A stretch of DNA of 64,000 nt from an uncultured Cellvibrionales bacterium (lineage in GTDB: Bacteria; Pseudomonadota; Gammaproteobacteria; Pseudomonadales; Porticoccaceae), in NCBI GenBank assembly GCA_913031145.1, contig CAJWCO010000002.1, positions 1 to 64,000 on the forward strand, written 5' to 3'. The position numbers were made by a program, and so were the translations under genes. Below, one piece after another: positions 28,100 through 39,825 of the stretch (within the stretch, counting starts at the first letter, position 1; the number at the start of each line of letters is the position of its first letter). Under the pieces are notes generated by a model that searched no databases, had not been told where the DNA came from, and was given only the letters and a program-made list of their open reading frames with translations.

Positions 28100-29356
28100 T
28101 TACGTACGGTACTCAGCGTTAATGCGCACGTACTCATGCCCAAGGTCTGTTGTCCACACTGTTTCAGAACTCTCGCCACGCCCAAGGTCAATCACAATAT
28201 GAATATCTGTTGGTTGCATCGCAGCCTGCCCGGCCTGTTCGGTGTACCCCAAAGCCCTCGCACCTCCCTCAACAATCGCCGTACCATTCAAAGACACAGA
28301 CACCTTCGAAATATCGAGATTAGGAATAGGTGCGCGACCCACAGCCGCCAAAATGCGGCCCCAGTTGGGATCCGACGCTCCCAGCGCAGTTTTTACAAGC
28401 GGTGATTCGGCCACCGTGTACGCGGTCGCTTTGGCCTCTAATTGACTGGCCGCACCGGTAGTAACAATGCTAACAAATTTAGTCGCTCCCTCCCCATCGC
28501 GCACACAAGCCTGTGCTAACTCTGTGCACAACGCTTCGAGATGTGTGGCGAACAACTCGAAATTTCCCTCGTCGATAATGACATCACCGCAACCAGTTGC
28601 CGCAAATACCAGTGCATCATTAGTCGATGTATCGCCATCGACAGTGATACGGTTAAAACTTTTTTCTGCGGCCAGACGCAGTGCTCGGTGCAAAAGCTCC
28701 GCATCAACAGTGGCATCTGTAGCGATAAAACTCAGCATCGTGGCCATATCTGGCTTTATCATACCCGAGCCTTTGGCAATCCCCGTCAGCGTCAAGGTGC
28801 CATTAACAGCGCGTGTAGGACCATCGATATCATCCGTTTTGGTGCTGGTGGGAATCGTCAACTTGACGCTCGCTCCTTTGGGGCGAGTGTCCGTGGTCAT
28901 AATACCGTTCGCCGCTTCACTCCAACCATCCTCATCCAAGTGCGAGAGCGCGCCTGGAATCGCCTTTAATAACCGGTCGATGGGCAGATACTCGCCTATC
29001 ACACCCGTTGAAAAGGGCATCACATCGCTGACGTCAACGCCCGTCAGTTTTGCAATTTCCTGACATGTTAACTCCGCATGTTGGACGCCACGTTCGCCCG
29101 TGCCCGCATTAGCGTTCCCTGTATTAACCACTAAATAGCGCGAACAGCCTCTCTGTAAAGCGCGCTTAGCGACCAAAACGGGAGCCGCACAAAAGGCATT
29201 TTGGGTAAATAATGCCGCAACCTTCGACCCTTTAGCCAACTTCATAATGACGAGATCTCGGCGCCCCGGCGTTTTTATCGCCGCGCAGGTTGTTCCCAAG
29301 GAAAAACCCGCGATTGGATGCAGCAAATTCAATCCACAATTATCGCTTATCATCAT
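28100..29356 (-). CDS. argJ: Arginine biosynthesis bifunctional protein ArgJ
   Basis: About 418 residues from the ATG at 29356 (a TTG precedes it and another ATG follows at 29353). ArgJ moves the acetyl group of N-acetylornithine to glutamate. Signatures: NTGNANAGTGERG, FSTGVIGEYLP, ANGIMTTDTRPKGA, the autocleavage site GSGMIKPDMATMLSFIATDA (cleavage before Thr), TVDGDTSTNDALVF, DGEGATKF and the C-terminus HEYVRINAEYRT. Whether it is mono- or bifunctional (with acetyl-CoA) cannot be told from sequence alone. Confidence 0.97.
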   Translation of the reverse strand: MMISDNCGLNLLHPIAGFSLGTTCAAIKTPGRRDLVIMKLAKGSKVAALFTQNAFCAAPVLVAKRALQRGCSRYLVVNTGNANAGTGERGVQHAELTCQEIAKLTGVDVSDVMPFSTGVIGEYLPIDRLLKAIPGALSHLDEDGWSEAANGIMTTDTRPKGASVKLTIPTSTKTDDIDGPTRAVNGTLTLTGIAKGSGMIKPDMATMLSFIATDATVDAELLHRALRLAAEKSFNRITVDGDTSTNDALVFAATGCGDVIIDEGNFELFATHLEALCTELAQACVRDGEGATKFVSIVTTGAASQLEAKATAYTVAESPLVKTALGASDPNWGRILAAVGRAPIPNLDISKVSVSLNGTAIVEGGARALGYTEQAGQAAMQPTDIHIVIDLGRGESSETVWTTDLGHEYVRINAEYRT

Positions 29357-29400
29357 CAAAGTCTTCGTCTTCTAGTGACTGAGCCAAACTTTTATCCCAC

Positions 29401-32157
29401 CTAAATTTTTCCGCAACACTGCTTATACTTCTTACCAGAGCCACAGGGACATGCTTGATTTCGCCCGACCTTGGCCTCGAGGCGCTGTATGGGCCGAGGT
29501 GTTTTTGCGCTCGTCCGCGATTCGTTAGTGGCCAATTCATTATCGGTGTCCAACTTGCCATGCGTATATTCACGTCGCGCCTGCTGATTACGGCGCTGCT
29601 CCTCGAGCCTCGTCATATCCTCTTGGGACGCCACTTGAACATGACTAAGAAAACGAATCGTATCCGATTTGATACGGTTGAGCAGCTCTTCAAATAACGC
29701 AAAGGACTCCCGTTTGTATTCCTGCTTCGGATTTTTCTGAGCATAAGCGCGCAATCCGATGCTCTGTCGCAACTGATCCATCGTTGACAAATGGTCTTTC
29801 CAAAGATTATCCAATACCTGCAACATGATTTGGCGCTCAACTTCACGCATATAGTCGCCAACATGAACCTGGCGCGCCAAATAAGACGCGCGAACTGCTT
29901 CAACAACGCGTTGTCTAACGCCTTCTTCGTCTAACCGATTATCTTCACGCAACCACGCTTGCACACTTTCTTTGAGAGCGAATTCGGTTTCAAGGGCCCG
30001 TTCTAAACCCGAAATGTCCCACTGCTCGTCTAAACTCCCTGGGGTGATATAGTCGTCAATCGTTCCATTGACGACATCCTCTCGGATGTTCTCGATGATC
30101 TCCGAGATATCCTCATCCTCAAGTAAATCGTTGCGTTGTTGATAAATGACTTGGCGCTGATCATTTGCCACATCATCGTATTCTAAAAGGTGCTTGCGAA
30201 TATCGAAATTGCGTCCCTCAACCTTCCGCTGCGCCTTGACGATGGAATTGGTCACCATGCGGTGTTCAATGGCTTCGCCCTGTTCCATTCCCATAGACCG
30301 CATCATGTTTTTAACGCGATCTGACGCAAAAAGACGCATCAAATTATCTTCAAGAGACAGGTAAAAGCGCGATACTCCAGGATCACCTTGACGTCCAGCA
30401 CGCCCTCGTAACTGATTATCGATGCGACGAGATTCGTGTCGCTCGGTACCAATAATATGTAACCCACCCGCTTCTAAAACTGTCTTGTGGCGCTTTTCCC
30501 ACGCCTGCTTGCGTGCCGCTATCGCCTCTTCATCTTCGCCAGCGACAGCTTTCAGCTCTGCATCGATGTTTCCTCCTAATACGATATCAGTGCCACGTCC
30601 TGCCATATTAGTGGCGATGGTTACAGAACCTGGTCGACCCGCATTGGCAATAATACTGGCCTCGCGTTCATGCTGTTTGGCGTTTAAAACACTGTGTGCT
30701 ATCTCGCGCGCATTGAGCATAGAGGCCAATAATTCCGACGTTTCAACCGATGCAGTGCCAACGAGAACCGGTGCTCCCTTTGCAATGATGTCGCGAACGT
30801 CATCAATCACCGCGTTAAATTTTTCCTCTCGCGTTAAGTAAATAAGATCATTAAGGTCGGTTCTTTCTACCTCTACGTTGGTGGGAATCACCATCACGTC
30901 CAAACCGTAGATCTGCTGAAATTCAAAGGCCTCAGTATCGGCAGTACCCGTCATACCCGCGAGCTTGGCGTACAAACGAAAATAATTTTGAAACGTGGTC
31001 GACGCCAACGTCTGGCTCTCTTGCTGAATAGGCAGATTCTCTTTCGCCTCAATGGCTTGATGAAGCCCTTCAGATAAGCGTCGTCCAGGCATCGTACGTC
31101 CGGTGTGTTCGTCGATTAAAACAACTTGATTATCTTGGATAATATACTCGACATCCACGTGAAATAAGTGCCGTGCGCGCAACGCAGAGGACACGTGGTG
31201 CAGAAGCCCTAGATTTGACGCCTGGTAGAGACTTTCAGTATCACCCAATAATCCGTTTACAATGAGTTTTTCCTCAACGTTGAGGTGTCCCTCTTCCGTT
31301 AACTCGACTTGCCGAGTTTTTTCATCCACTGTGAAATCACCCCCCGAACCGTCTTGCTCAGGTGATAATTTAGACGTCAGGGTGTTAATAGCCCGATAGA
31401 GCTTCGAACTGTCTTCGGCGGCACCGGAAATAATTAACGGTGTACGAGCTTCATCGATAAGGATTGAATCCACCTCATCTACAATTGCATAGTGAAGACC
31501 CCGTTGAGATTTCTCCTCAAGGCGTAACGCCATATTATCGCGCAGATAGTCAAAACCAAATTCGTTATTGGTCCCATAGGTAAGGTCTGCAGCATAAGCC
31601 TGCTGGCGACTACAACTTTCAATCGACTGGCCAAGACCCGCGGGAAAATAAAATGAATTTGCGGTTTCTGGGCCTCGATAAGACTGCACGACTCCCACCG
31701 ACAAACCGAGAGACGTATAGAGTGGCGCCATCCACTGGGCATCACGCTTCGCCAAATAATCGTTCACCGTGACAATGTGAACGCCCGCTTCTGGCAACGC
31801 GTTCAGGTAAGCCGCTAATGTCGCCACTAACGTTTTGCCCTCACCCGTGCGCATTTCCGCAATGCGTCCCTCATGGAGGGTCATACCCCCAATTAACTGA
31901 ACATCAAAATGTCGCATTGCAAGCACACGATGCGCCGCTTCTCTCACCGTCGCAAAAACCTCCGGGAGCAGTTCGTCTAGCGACTCACCCGCTTTTAAGC
32001 GCAACCGAAACTCGCCTGTTTTAGCGGCTAATTGCGTATCTGATAGTGCTTGGATCGCGTTTTCAAACGCATTGATCTTAGCAACCGTTTTGTTAAATCT
32101 ACGCAAATCACGCGCATTTTTACTGCCTAGAAATTTCTTAAGAATAGAGTCCAGCAT
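29401..32157 (-). CDS. secA: Preprotein translocase ATPase SecA
   Basis: A 918-residue motor that drives unfolded proteins through SecYEG. The start at 32157 ([18 protein letters not shown]) is typical; a longer frame adds 12 unlike residues. Walker A MRTGEGKT, Walker [26 protein letters not shown]-domain [36 protein letters not shown] and the C-terminal zinc motif [15 protein letters not shown] are all present. The adjacent upstream gene is an M23 peptidase; no secM-like gene is seen. Confidence 0.99.
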   Translation of the reverse strand: MLDSILKKFLGSKNARDLRRFNKTVAKINAFENAIQALSDTQLAAKTGEFRLRLKAGESLDELLPEVFATVREAAHRVLAMRHFDVQLIGGMTLHEGRIAEMRTGEGKTLVATLAAYLNALPEAGVHIVTVNDYLAKRDAQWMAPLYTSLGLSVGVVQSYRGPETANSFYFPAGLGQSIESCSRQQAYAADLTYGTNNEFGFDYLRDNMALRLEEKSQRGLHYAIVDEVDSILIDEARTPLIISGAAEDSSKLYRAINTLTSKLSPEQDGSGGDFTVDEKTRQVELTEEGHLNVEEKLIVNGLLGDTESLYQASNLGLLHHVSSALRARHLFHVDVEYIIQDNQVVLIDEHTGRTMPGRRLSEGLHQAIEAKENLPIQQESQTLASTTFQNYFRLYAKLAGMTGTADTEAFEFQQIYGLDVMVIPTNVEVERTDLNDLIYLTREEKFNAVIDDVRDIIAKGAPVLVGTASVETSELLASMLNAREIAHSVLNAKQHEREASIIANAGRPGSVTIATNMAGRGTDIVLGGNIDAELKAVAGEDEEAIAARKQAWEKRHKTVLEAGGLHIIGTERHESRRIDNQLRGRAGRQGDPGVSRFYLSLEDNLMRLFASDRVKNMMRSMGMEQGEAIEHRMVTNSIVKAQRKVEGRNFDIRKHLLEYDDVANDQRQVIYQQRNDLLEDEDISEIIENIREDVVNGTIDDYITPGSLDEQWDISGLERALETEFALKESVQAWLREDNRLDEEGVRQRVVEAVRASYLARQVHVGDYMREVERQIMLQVLDNLWKDHLSTMDQLRQSIGLRAYAQKNPKQEYKRESFALFEELLNRIKSDTIRFLSHVQVASQEDMTRLEEQRRNQQARREYTHGKLDTDNELATNESRTSAKTPRPIQRLEAKVGRNQACPCGSGKKYKQCCGKI

Positions 32158-32230
32158 CCAAACCTCTCCAGAGACCGCGATTAATCTCGCCAACTAATGG
32201 CGTTAAAGGCCTAAATTAGATTGAGCGCTA

Positions 32231-33172
32231 CTAGCGGACAGTGCGGCGGATGTACGTGGAGGGGTCGACGGTACGACCATTTTTGTAGACTTCGAAATGT
32301 ACATGAGGACCCGTCGAGCGCCCAGTGCTCCCCATTTTAGCAATTACTTCACCGCGTTTCACAATGGTACCCAAACTCGCGATGTTCTCTTTGTTATGAG
32401 CATAGCGCGTGACGTAACCATCACTGTGGTTTATCTCTACCATTTTGCCATAGCCGCTACGCGTTCCCGACCATGTGACAACACCCGAAGCCACAGCAAT
32501 AATTGATGAGCCCTCTCGCCCGGCAAAGTCTACCCCACTATGCCAACGTTTGTCTCCGTGAAAAGGGTCAGTGCGCATTCCGTATGCTGACGACAACCAG
32601 CCTTTGATAATCGGGCGTCCCGCCACGGTCGCCTCATTTTTAAGTCGATGATCAGACATCATGGACTGCAACACGTTCAATTGGGCTTCGCGATCACTCA
32701 GACTGTTGTCGAGCGCAGCAAACATCAACTTAAGCTCGTCCTGCGCTGACATGGAACGGGTCACCTCAGAATCAAGACGCTCGTCGGGCCCACCCAATCC
32801 TGCCGACTGAGAAAAATCGAATTCCCCATCTTGCAAGCTAGCAATTTGCGTCAACTGCTCCCCCAGTGCATCCAATCTAACAAGTCTTGAGCGCATCTGG
32901 GCAAGTTTCGCCGTCATGGCTGACAAGGTCTCGTCAACCTGCTCTCGGCCTTGATCAACGGCACCTCGCTGCACGACCAATTGCTCGCGCATTTCTCCTA
33001 CGGTATTCTCGAACAACAATTCCCATCGACCGTCGGCTATCTTCATCCCTAGCCATGTGCCAGCGGCCACAGGAATACCTAACAAGCATACCGACAGTAA
33101 ACCTCTCGCCCAACCATTAAGAGTCAGTAGGCGAGTCTTTTCAGCGCGGTCATTTATAAAAATTATTTTCAC
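32231..33172 (-). CDS. M23 (LytM-domain) peptidase, membrane anchored
   Basis: About 313 residues from a GTG at 33172 that overlaps the lpxC stop by 4 bp (GTGA) and has AGGATG just upstream. An N-terminal membrane helix (about residues 27-45, [19 protein letters not shown]), a coiled-coil region, then a C-terminal M23 domain with zinc ligands HSGVDFAG and HVHFEV. Members cut peptide cross-links in peptidoglycan or activate amidases like EnvC. The site between lpxC and secA matches the Pseudomonas layout, except that the DUF721 gene often found there is absent. Confidence 0.92.
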   Translation of the reverse strand: MKIIFINDRAEKTRLLTLNGWARGLLSVCLLGIPVAAGTWLGMKIADGRWELLFENTVGEMREQLVVQRGAVDQGREQVDETLSAMTAKLAQMRSRLVRLDALGEQLTQIASLQDGEFDFSQSAGLGGPDERLDSEVTRSMSAQDELKLMFAALDNSLSDREAQLNVLQSMMSDHRLKNEATVAGRPIIKGWLSSAYGMRTDPFHGDKRWHSGVDFAGREGSSIIAVASGVVTWSGTRSGYGKMVEINHSDGYVTRYAHNKENIASLGTIVKRGEVIAKMGSTGRSTGPHVHFEVYKNGRTVDPSTYIRRTVR

Positions 33173-34098
33173 TGATACATCCTGTCTATCGAAGAGCTTG
33201 GAGCACAATAGGCAATAGGCACATCGTCTGGATTATCTTCAAAGGTAACAAATTCCCAGGCATCCTCTGTCGCTATCAGCGCTCGCAAAGACGCATTGTT
33301 AAGACCATGTCCTGATTTATGCGCGTCGAACTCACAAATTAAACTGTTTCCCAGTAAATACAGATCTCCGATTGCATCAAGGATCTTGTGCTTGACGAAC
33401 TCGTCGTGATAACGCAAGCCACCCTCGTTCAAAATATCGTGCTCATCGACCACAATGGCATTCTCTAAACTCCCGCCACGAACCAATCCGAGCGCCTTCA
33501 TCTGTTCATATTCATGCATAAAACCAAAAGTGCGAGCACGGCTTACGTCTTTAACGAATACTGAACTCGAAAAATCAACACTCGCGGTCAGGCTTTGATA
33601 CTGGAACACTGGATGATCGAAATCAATAGCAAAATTCAACTTAAACCCCTCGAAAGGTTTAAAACTCACAGTCTTGCCGTCTTGTTCAACACTGACGGTC
33701 TTCTTAACACGTACAAACTTTTTAGGCGCGTCTTGCTCCACAATGCCTGCGGACTGCAACAAAAATACAAAGGGTGCCGCACTTCCGTCCATGATAGGTA
33801 TTTCAGGCGCCGACACCTCAACACACACATTGTCGACTCCCAATCCTGCCAAAGCCGACAACAAATGCTCCACAGTGGACACCCGCGCCCCTGCATCAGT
33901 CAACGTAGTCGACAGCATGGTGTCGCTCACGTTGTCGGCCCGCGCTTGAATTTCGACCACAGGATTCAGGTCTGTCCGCCGAAAAACAATACCGGTATCG
34001 GGATCGGAAGGTCGCAAAACAAGGAACACTTGCTCACCCGAGTGCAGTCCAACGCCAGACGCATGTATCGAGCTTTTCAATGTCCTTTGCCTGATCAT
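33169..34098 (-). CDS. lpxC: UDP-3-O-acyl-N-acetylglucosamine deacetylase LpxC
   Basis: A 309-residue zinc enzyme, the first committed step of lipid A synthesis. It begins [24 protein letters not shown]; zinc and catalytic blocks are [43 protein letters not shown] and [15 protein letters not shown]. Separated by 91 bp from ftsZ and overlapping the next gene, it closes the classic dcw cluster. Confidence 0.98.
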   Translation of the reverse strand: MIRQRTLKSSIHASGVGLHSGEQVFLVLRPSDPDTGIVFRRTDLNPVVEIQARADNVSDTMLSTTLTDAGARVSTVEHLLSALAGLGVDNVCVEVSAPEIPIMDGSAAPFVFLLQSAGIVEQDAPKKFVRVKKTVSVEQDGKTVSFKPFEGFKLNFAIDFDHPVFQYQSLTASVDFSSSVFVKDVSRARTFGFMHEYEQMKALGLVRGGSLENAIVVDEHDILNEGGLRYHDEFVKHKILDAIGDLYLLGNSLICEFDAHKSGHGLNNASLRALIATEDAWEFVTFEDNPDDVPIAYCAPSSSIDRMYQ

Positions 34099-34189
34099 AC
34101 TCTTCTGCCGTCAAGATTAACTTTGAGTCTAGCAGACATAGCCTCAAGCGCCAAGACGTTTAACCCCACGCTAAATTCTCAAAGCATCC

Positions 34190-35365
34190 TTAATCGGCCT
34201 GCTTTCTCAAAAAAGCTGGGACGTCCAAAAAATCTAATTCAGGGTCTACTTTAACATCCAGCTGTCGCGCGGCTGATCCCATACTCACCGCCGTTGGCTG
34301 TCGAGTTATCGTCGGCTTGTCTAGATCACCGTAGTCAATGGTGCCGTCAGATTTACGCCGCGGGGTCTTTAAGCGTGACGGCACAACAACTTGGGGGCCC
34401 TTCTGTTCAGGTGCCTTGAGCCCCGTAGCCACGACAGTCACACGCAATTGGTCTGCCAATTCTGGGTCAAAAACACTGCCCACAATAATCGTTGCGTTAT
34501 CATCTGAGAACTCACGAATGGTGCTACCCACTTCTTCGAACTCTCCCAGAGTCAAGTCGTAACCACTCGTGATATTGACCAAGATTCCCTTCGCCCCCTG
34601 CAAGTTGATGTCCTCCAAAAGTGGACAACGAATGGCGCCCTCTGCGGCAACGATGGCACGATCGTTTCCGCTGGCTTCGCCAGTCCCCATCATGGCCATC
34701 CCCATTTCAGCCATAATTGTGCGCACGTCGGCGAAATCTACATTAATTAATCCATCCCGCAAAATGAGATCAGTGATTCCTTGCACCGCACCAAACAAAA
34801 CATCATTAGCCTGTTTAAAGGCATTGAGTACAGTCATATCCTTACCCAGGACCTGCATCAATTTTTCATTTGGCACAATAATTAACGAGTCGACACGCTC
34901 TTTTAACTGAGCAATACCCTCATCCGCTACACCCATACGTTTTTTACCTTCAAACGAAAATGGGCGTGTAACCACACCAACTGTCAAAATACCCAATTGC
35001 TTGGCAACCTCGGCAATCACGGGCGCGCCACCAGTACCTGTGCCGCCGCCCATGCCAGCGGTAATAAAGACCATATCAGAGCCTTCAAGCGCTTGCGCAA
35101 TGCGATCTTTATCTTCTAGCGCTGCCTGCCGTCCTACCTCTGGGTTAGCCCCGGCACCCAATCCTTTTGTCAACGTCTGCCCGAGCTGCAAAATGGTGGC
35201 ATTTTCCAGCCCACTCAAAGACTGTGCGTCGGTATTGGCGCAGATAAAATCTACCCCATCAATATTACTTTGCATCATATGGCGGACCGCATTACCACCG
35301 CCGCCGCCCACACCGATCACTTTTATGTCCGCATTCTTCGGAATGCTATCAACCAATTCAAACAT
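34190..35365 (-). CDS. ftsZ: Cell division GTPase FtsZ
   Basis: A 391-residue tubulin-like protein forming the division ring. It has IKVIGVGGGGGNAVRHM, the GTP-binding signature GGGTGTGGAPVIAEVA, NVDFADVRTIM and the conserved C-terminal peptide LDVPAFLRKQAD, which binds FtsA and ZipA. A Pro/Lys-rich linker (RLKTPRRKSDGTIDYGDLDKP) precedes it. Confidence 0.99.
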   Translation of the reverse strand: MFELVDSIPKNADIKVIGVGGGGGNAVRHMMQSNIDGVDFICANTDAQSLSGLENATILQLGQTLTKGLGAGANPEVGRQAALEDKDRIAQALEGSDMVFITAGMGGGTGTGGAPVIAEVAKQLGILTVGVVTRPFSFEGKKRMGVADEGIAQLKERVDSLIIVPNEKLMQVLGKDMTVLNAFKQANDVLFGAVQGITDLILRDGLINVDFADVRTIMAEMGMAMMGTGEASGNDRAIVAAEGAIRCPLLEDINLQGAKGILVNITSGYDLTLGEFEEVGSTIREFSDDNATIIVGSVFDPELADQLRVTVVATGLKAPEQKGPQVVVPSRLKTPRRKSDGTIDYGDLDKPTITRQPTAVSMGSAARQLDVKVDPELDFLDVPAFLRKQAD

Positions 35366-35415
35366 GATATTCCCCTTTTTAACGCCTAAAAATTAAATAA
35401 CTGTATGACTCACGC

Positions 35416-36651
35416 TCACATATCTCCGCCAAACCAACCCTTTATACCTTGCCACAGACTACTCTTTTCATTGACGCCTCGGTCTGCCTCCAGGCGTTTT
35501 TGCTGCTCTTGCATGCCAAAATGTAACAACCCCACGCCCGTTGAATAAATCGGATTATTGACAATATCTGCCAAACCTTTTACTCGGACAGGCGCGCCGA
35601 CACGCACCGGCATATGAAATATTTCCTCTGCTAACTCTATGACGCCCTCCATTTTGGAAGTGCCCCCTGTAAGGACAATCCCAGCGGCTAAGAGCTCCTC
35701 AAATCCACTGCGTTGTAATTCCTCTTGGACCAGCGTAAACAATTCCTCATACCGTGGTTCCACAACCTCAGCAAGGAGTTGACGAGACATATCCCGTGGC
35801 TCACGATCGCCGACACTTGGCACCTTGATGGTCTCCTCTGGGCGCGCCAGTTTGGCTAAGGCACAGGCATACTTCACTTTTAACTCCTCCGCATGGGCGG
35901 TCGGTGTCCTCAGTGCCATAGCAATATCATTGGTCACCTGGTCTCCTGCGATCGGAATCACGCCGGTATGACGAATGGCCCCTTCACTAAAAATCACAAT
36001 ATCTGAGGTCCCCCCACCGATATCCACGAGCGCCACTCCAAGGTGTTTCTCATCCTCCGTGAGGACTGCATAACTCGAGGCGAGCTGCTCCAGAACGATC
36101 TTGTCCACATCTAGACCGCAACGCCCTATACACTTTTTAATGTTGTGCCCAGCATTTACCGCACATGTCACCAAATGAACCTTGGCCTCGAGCCGAACAC
36201 CTGACATCCCTTTTGGCTGTTGCACACCCTCTTGCTCATCGATGATGAATTCTTGCGGGACGACATGAAGAATCTCTTGATCCGCAGGTATTGCCACCGC
36301 TCGAGCCGCATCGATCACGCGTTCAATGTCCAAATGCTGGACCTCGCGATCGCGTATAGCGACAATCCCGTGAGAGTTAAGGCTTCGAATATGACTGCCC
36401 GCAATGCCAACATACACAGAATGAATAGAGCAACCGGCCATTAACTCTGCTTCTTCGATCGCACGCTGAATCGAGTGAACTGTGGACTCGATGTTGACAA
36501 CGACACCCTTTTTTAAGCCGGCAGATGCGCACATGCCCGTACCCACGATTTCTAGATCACCATTGCTGCCAATCGCTCCCACGATCGCAACCACCTTAGA
36601 GGTGCCAATATCTAAGCCGACAATCATATTTTCTTCATTTGCCCTTGTCAT
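35416..36651 (-). CDS. ftsA: Cell division protein FtsA
   Basis: A 411-residue actin-like membrane anchor of FtsZ. It has MIVGLDIGTSKVVAIVG (phosphate 1), the 1C subdomain with SVYVGIAGSHI, VALVDIGGGTSDIVIFSEG (phosphate 2), GIVLTGGTSKMEG (adenosine) and a C-terminal amphipathic stretch WQGIKGWFGG that binds the membrane. The first ATG at 36651 is taken; a second ATG eight codons on is also possible. Confidence 0.98.
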   Translation of the reverse strand: MTRANEENMIVGLDIGTSKVVAIVGAIGSNGDLEIVGTGMCASAGLKKGVVVNIESTVHSIQRAIEEAELMAGCSIHSVYVGIAGSHIRSLNSHGIVAIRDREVQHLDIERVIDAARAVAIPADQEILHVVPQEFIIDEQEGVQQPKGMSGVRLEAKVHLVTCAVNAGHNIKKCIGRCGLDVDKIVLEQLASSYAVLTEDEKHLGVALVDIGGGTSDIVIFSEGAIRHTGVIPIAGDQVTNDIAMALRTPTAHAEELKVKYACALAKLARPEETIKVPSVGDREPRDMSRQLLAEVVEPRYEELFTLVQEELQRSGFEELLAAGIVLTGGTSKMEGVIELAEEIFHMPVRVGAPVRVKGLADIVNNPIYSTGVGLLHFGMQEQQKRLEADRGVNEKSSLWQGIKGWFGGDM

Positions 36652-36674
36652 ACCCTGTCCTCTTAAACTCGCGA

Positions 36675-37484
36675 TTAGCCGCGGGTACCGCCATACATTA
36701 ATGTTTCAGGCAAGACCTGACCCCCCGACAATGTCAGCCCTTTCCATCCCACGGCAAGACCATTGGGATAACGCAGATCAACACGTTCGATAGACGCTGA
36801 ATGCTCTCTGAGCCCAGAGTCCCAGACCGTCACAAAACGACGGAGCTTCTGCAAAACCTGATCGCGTCCCAAAATAAGCTGAATCGCCGCCGATGTATCA
36901 ACGCGCCACGCACCTGACGCGTCATTATCGAGTCGTTCAATGCGCAAACCAGCCGGCAGTAACTGCTGACTAAATGCCTGATATTGGCGCATCATCTGCT
37001 CGGAAGACGCCAAGGGTGAGAACAGCAAAGGCAATTTTCCCGTATGCATTCGGCTGGAAACTTCCAACTGCTTGCCGCGATAGTTAAGAAATCCCATCTC
37101 GCCCCAACGCGCAATCGGAATCTCTTCAGCAACCTCAATTTCTAATATCGAGGGCCAACGCCGCCTTACTACAGCCTGATCTACCCACGGATGATTCTCA
37201 ATGACTTGGCGCACATGGTTCAGATCTACCGATAAGAACCCGCCTTTTATTTCGTCACTAAGCATCTCAACGACTTGATTCTGGTTCAGGTATTTGAAGT
37301 CTCCGCCAATCATGACACGCGTCAAAGGTCGGTTCAGCTGATCGAACATCAATACGCTTCCTGCGACCGTCCCGCACGCCAAAGACATGATCGCGAACGT
37401 GCGCAGACTCCGAACAAATACAGTGGCCGCTGGACGTTGTGAGCGACTCTTCACTCTGGCACGTGGCGACGAGATATGCTTCAT
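36675..37484 (-). CDS. ftsQ: Cell division protein FtsQ
   Basis: A 269-residue bitopic protein. A basic cytoplasmic start (RARVKSRSQRPAA), one membrane helix near residues 30-48, then a POTRA domain (MIGGDFKYLNQNQVVEML...GGFLSVDLNHVRQVIENHPWV) and the beta domain (RVDLRYPNGLAVGWKG). It links early and late division proteins through FtsB-FtsL. The start overlaps the ddl stop by 4 bp. Confidence 0.96.
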   Translation of the reverse strand: MKHISSPRARVKSRSQRPAATVFVRSLRTFAIMSLACGTVAGSVLMFDQLNRPLTRVMIGGDFKYLNQNQVVEMLSDEIKGGFLSVDLNHVRQVIENHPWVDQAVVRRRWPSILEIEVAEEIPIARWGEMGFLNYRGKQLEVSSRMHTGKLPLLFSPLASSEQMMRQYQAFSQQLLPAGLRIERLDNDASGAWRVDTSAAIQLILGRDQVLQKLRRFVTVWDSGLREHSASIERVDLRYPNGLAVGWKGLTLSGGQVLPETLMYGGTRG

Positions 37485-38401
37485 GTGCCAGATGCCTCCA
37501 GTATTCGGTAAACCAGTTGATCAAAGCTTATTCCGGCCGCTGCCGCCGCTTTTGGCACCAAACTATGCTTTGTCATACCGGGCACAGTATTCACCTCGAG
37601 AAGATAGAAGTTTTGATCCTCATCCATCATTACATCGACACGCCCCCAACCACGACAATCTAAGCTTTGGAATGCCTTGACACAAAGTGACATCAGCTCG
37701 GCTTCGCTCTCCTCCGACAGTCCGCTCGGACAAAAATACTGCGTGGTATTAGAGTGATATTTTGCCTTAAAGTCATAGAAATCGATCGCCGCTTGGATCC
37801 GTATGGACGGTAATGGCTGGCCCGCGACAATCGCGACTGTATACTCTTCGCCACGCAATCGACTCTCTGCAAAGACCTGACCCTGATAGCGCACTGCGGA
37901 CTGCCAAGCGCGCGCCAGTTCATCGGAGCTATCGGCACGACTCATACCAATACTCGACCCTTCTCGACTGGGCTTGACCATCGCGCTACCACCCAACATA
38001 TCGAGTGTCGCCGCCCAATTTGAATCATCACTCAGCTCCATAAAATCTGCCGTAGGCAAGCCTAACCCTCGCCATAATTGCTTGCAGCGCAACTTATCCA
38101 TAGACAAAGCCGATGCCAACACACCGCTCCCCGAGTAGGGAATTGCGAGCGTTTCTAATACCGCCTGCACTGTGCCGTCCTCACCCCCAGCGCCATGTAA
38201 AGCAATAAAAGCGCGATCGAGATGCACTGCTCGAAGCTGATCAATTAAATCAGCTCCAACGTCAATTAAATGCGTATCAATCCCTGATCGTGCTAGCGAT
38301 TCAGCCACCGCCGCACCGCTTTGCAGCGAGATTTCGCGTTCTGACGAAATGCCTCCATAAAGTAAACCGACGACACCCATAGACTGATCTGACACAGTCA
38401 T
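37481..38401 (-). CDS. ddlB: D-alanine-D-alanine ligase
   Basis: A 306-residue ATP-grasp enzyme. Blocks: [62 protein letters not shown], and metal-binding [16 protein letters not shown]. It joins two D-alanines for the pentapeptide stem. Overlaps murC and ftsQ by 4 bp on either side. In E. coli this cluster copy is called ddlB. Confidence 0.97.
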   Translation of the reverse strand: MTVSDQSMGVVGLLYGGISSEREISLQSGAAVAESLARSGIDTHLIDVGADLIDQLRAVHLDRAFIALHGAGGEDGTVQAVLETLAIPYSGSGVLASALSMDKLRCKQLWRGLGLPTADFMELSDDSNWAATLDMLGGSAMVKPSREGSSIGMSRADSSDELARAWQSAVRYQGQVFAESRLRGEEYTVAIVAGQPLPSIRIQAAIDFYDFKAKYHSNTTQYFCPSGLSEESEAELMSLCVKAFQSLDCRGWGRVDVMMDEDQNFYLLEVNTVPGMTKHSLVPKAAAAAGISFDQLVYRILEASGT

Positions 38402-39825
38402 TCGGAGCCTCCTTGATATCTTTGCAACATCGCCACCAACTGACTCACGCTTCCCGCACCTTGAGTCAGAACCATATCGTTATCGCGAACGAGATCATTT
38501 AATAAAATCGGAACTATTTCTATGTGTTCAACATACGTTGGGCTAATAGCACCGCGCTTGTGTATGCTGGCGGCGAGGTTCTCGCTGGTGATACTTGCAA
38601 TTTCTGCTTCCCCCGCCGGGTAGACATCCAACAATAACAGTTCATCAACCTGCGACAGCACCTGTACAAACTCATCGTAAAAATCGCGTGTTCGACTGTA
38701 TCGATGAGGCTGAAAGACCATCACCAAGCGCTTATCGGGCCAGCCATCACGAGCAGCCTGAATGGTCGCACGGACTTCGGTGGGATGATGCCCATAATCA
38801 TCGACCAAGACCGCGGTTCCAGATTTGACCACATAGTCGCCAAGAATTTCAAAGCGCCGTCCAACGCCGGTAAAATTCGCTAATCCATTGATAATCGCGT
38901 CATCAGCAATACCCTCATCGCTTGCTACTGCAATAGCCGCCGCCGCATTAAGCGCGTTGTGACGCCCTGGCATATTGAGGGTGATCGGCAGTGTCGACTG
39001 ACCATCGGGACGGTCCAACACAAAACTGCATTGCGAGCACGTCGTCGTTATTTCGCGAATTCGGTAAGCGGCGTCAGTATTAAATCCATAGGTCAGCATA
39101 GGTCTGGACACCTGCGTTAACATTCCGCGGATAACGACATCGTCCAAGCATAAAACCGCCAGTCCATAAAAAGGTAGGTTATGCAAGAATTCAACATAGG
39201 TCTTTTTCAACCGCTCAAAGTCATACGCATAAGTTTCCATGTGGTCGGCTTCAATATTGGTAACCACCGCCACCATCGGCTGCAGGTGTAAGAAGGAGGC
39301 ATCGCTTTCGTCCGCTTCGGCAATGAGATACTTGCTACCACCCAGCTTGGCGTTCGTACCCGCGCTATTGACTTTTCCTCCCACTACAAACGTGGGGTCG
39401 CGCCCGTCCTCGGCAAATATTGCAGTAATTAGACTGGTTGTTGTCGTCTTACCATGGGTTCCCCCCACCGCAATTCCATGACGATAACGCATTAATTCAG
39501 CAAGCATTTCAGCCCGCCGAACAACGGGAACACCCTGCGCATGAGCGCGCTTGATTTCGATATTGCTGTCATCGATCGCAGACGACTTAACCACAACATC
39601 AGCACCCTCAATATTTGTAGCGAGGTGACCATAGAAAATTTCTACGTCAAAAGATGCCAAGCGCGCAATATTGCTGTTATGACCGATGTCTGAGCCGGAA
39701 ATGGTATATCCCTGATTAAGAAGCACTTCGGCAATTCCGCACATACCACTGCCGCCAATACCCACAAAATGGATACGCTTAATACGCCGCATATCAGGTT
39801 GCTGGGGGAAGTTATGATCCGACAT
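38398..39825 (-). CDS. murC: UDP-N-acetylmuramate-L-alanine ligase MurC
   Basis: A 475-residue Mur ligase that adds L-alanine to UDP-MurNAc. N-terminal [16 protein letters not shown] (UDP binding), ATP motif [37 protein letters not shown] and [14 protein letters not shown]. Its start region overlaps the end of murG by 14 bp. Confidence 0.98.
   Translation of the reverse strand: MSDHNFPQQPDMRRIKRIHFVGIGGSGMCGIAEVLLNQGYTISGSDIGHNSNIARLASFDVEIFYGHLATNIEGADVVVKSSAIDDSNIEIKRAHAQGVPVVRRAEMLAELMRYRHGIAVGGTHGKTTTTSLITAIFAEDGRDPTFVVGGKVNSAGTNAKLGGSKYLIAEADESDASFLHLQPMVAVVTNIEADHMETYAYDFERLKKTYVEFLHNLPFYGLAVLCLDDVVIRGMLTQVSRPMLTYGFNTDAAYRIREITTTCSQCSFVLDRPDGQSTLPITLNMPGRHNALNAAAAIAVASDEGIADDAIINGLANFTGVGRRFEILGDYVVKSGTAVLVDDYGHHPTEVRATIQAARDGWPDKRLVMVFQPHRYSRTRDFYDEFVQVLSQVDELLLLDVYPAGEAEIASITSENLAASIHKRGAISPTYVEHIEIVPILLNDLVRDNDMVLTQGAGSVSQLVAMLQRYQGGSE

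Noticed and set aside
29341-29573. Minus-strand frame ending in an acidic SLEDEDFDDDKR tail, overlapping the secA end and the argJ start
   Set aside because: Most of it is an alternative frame of the secA C-terminus; no ribosome site or family pattern supports a gene.
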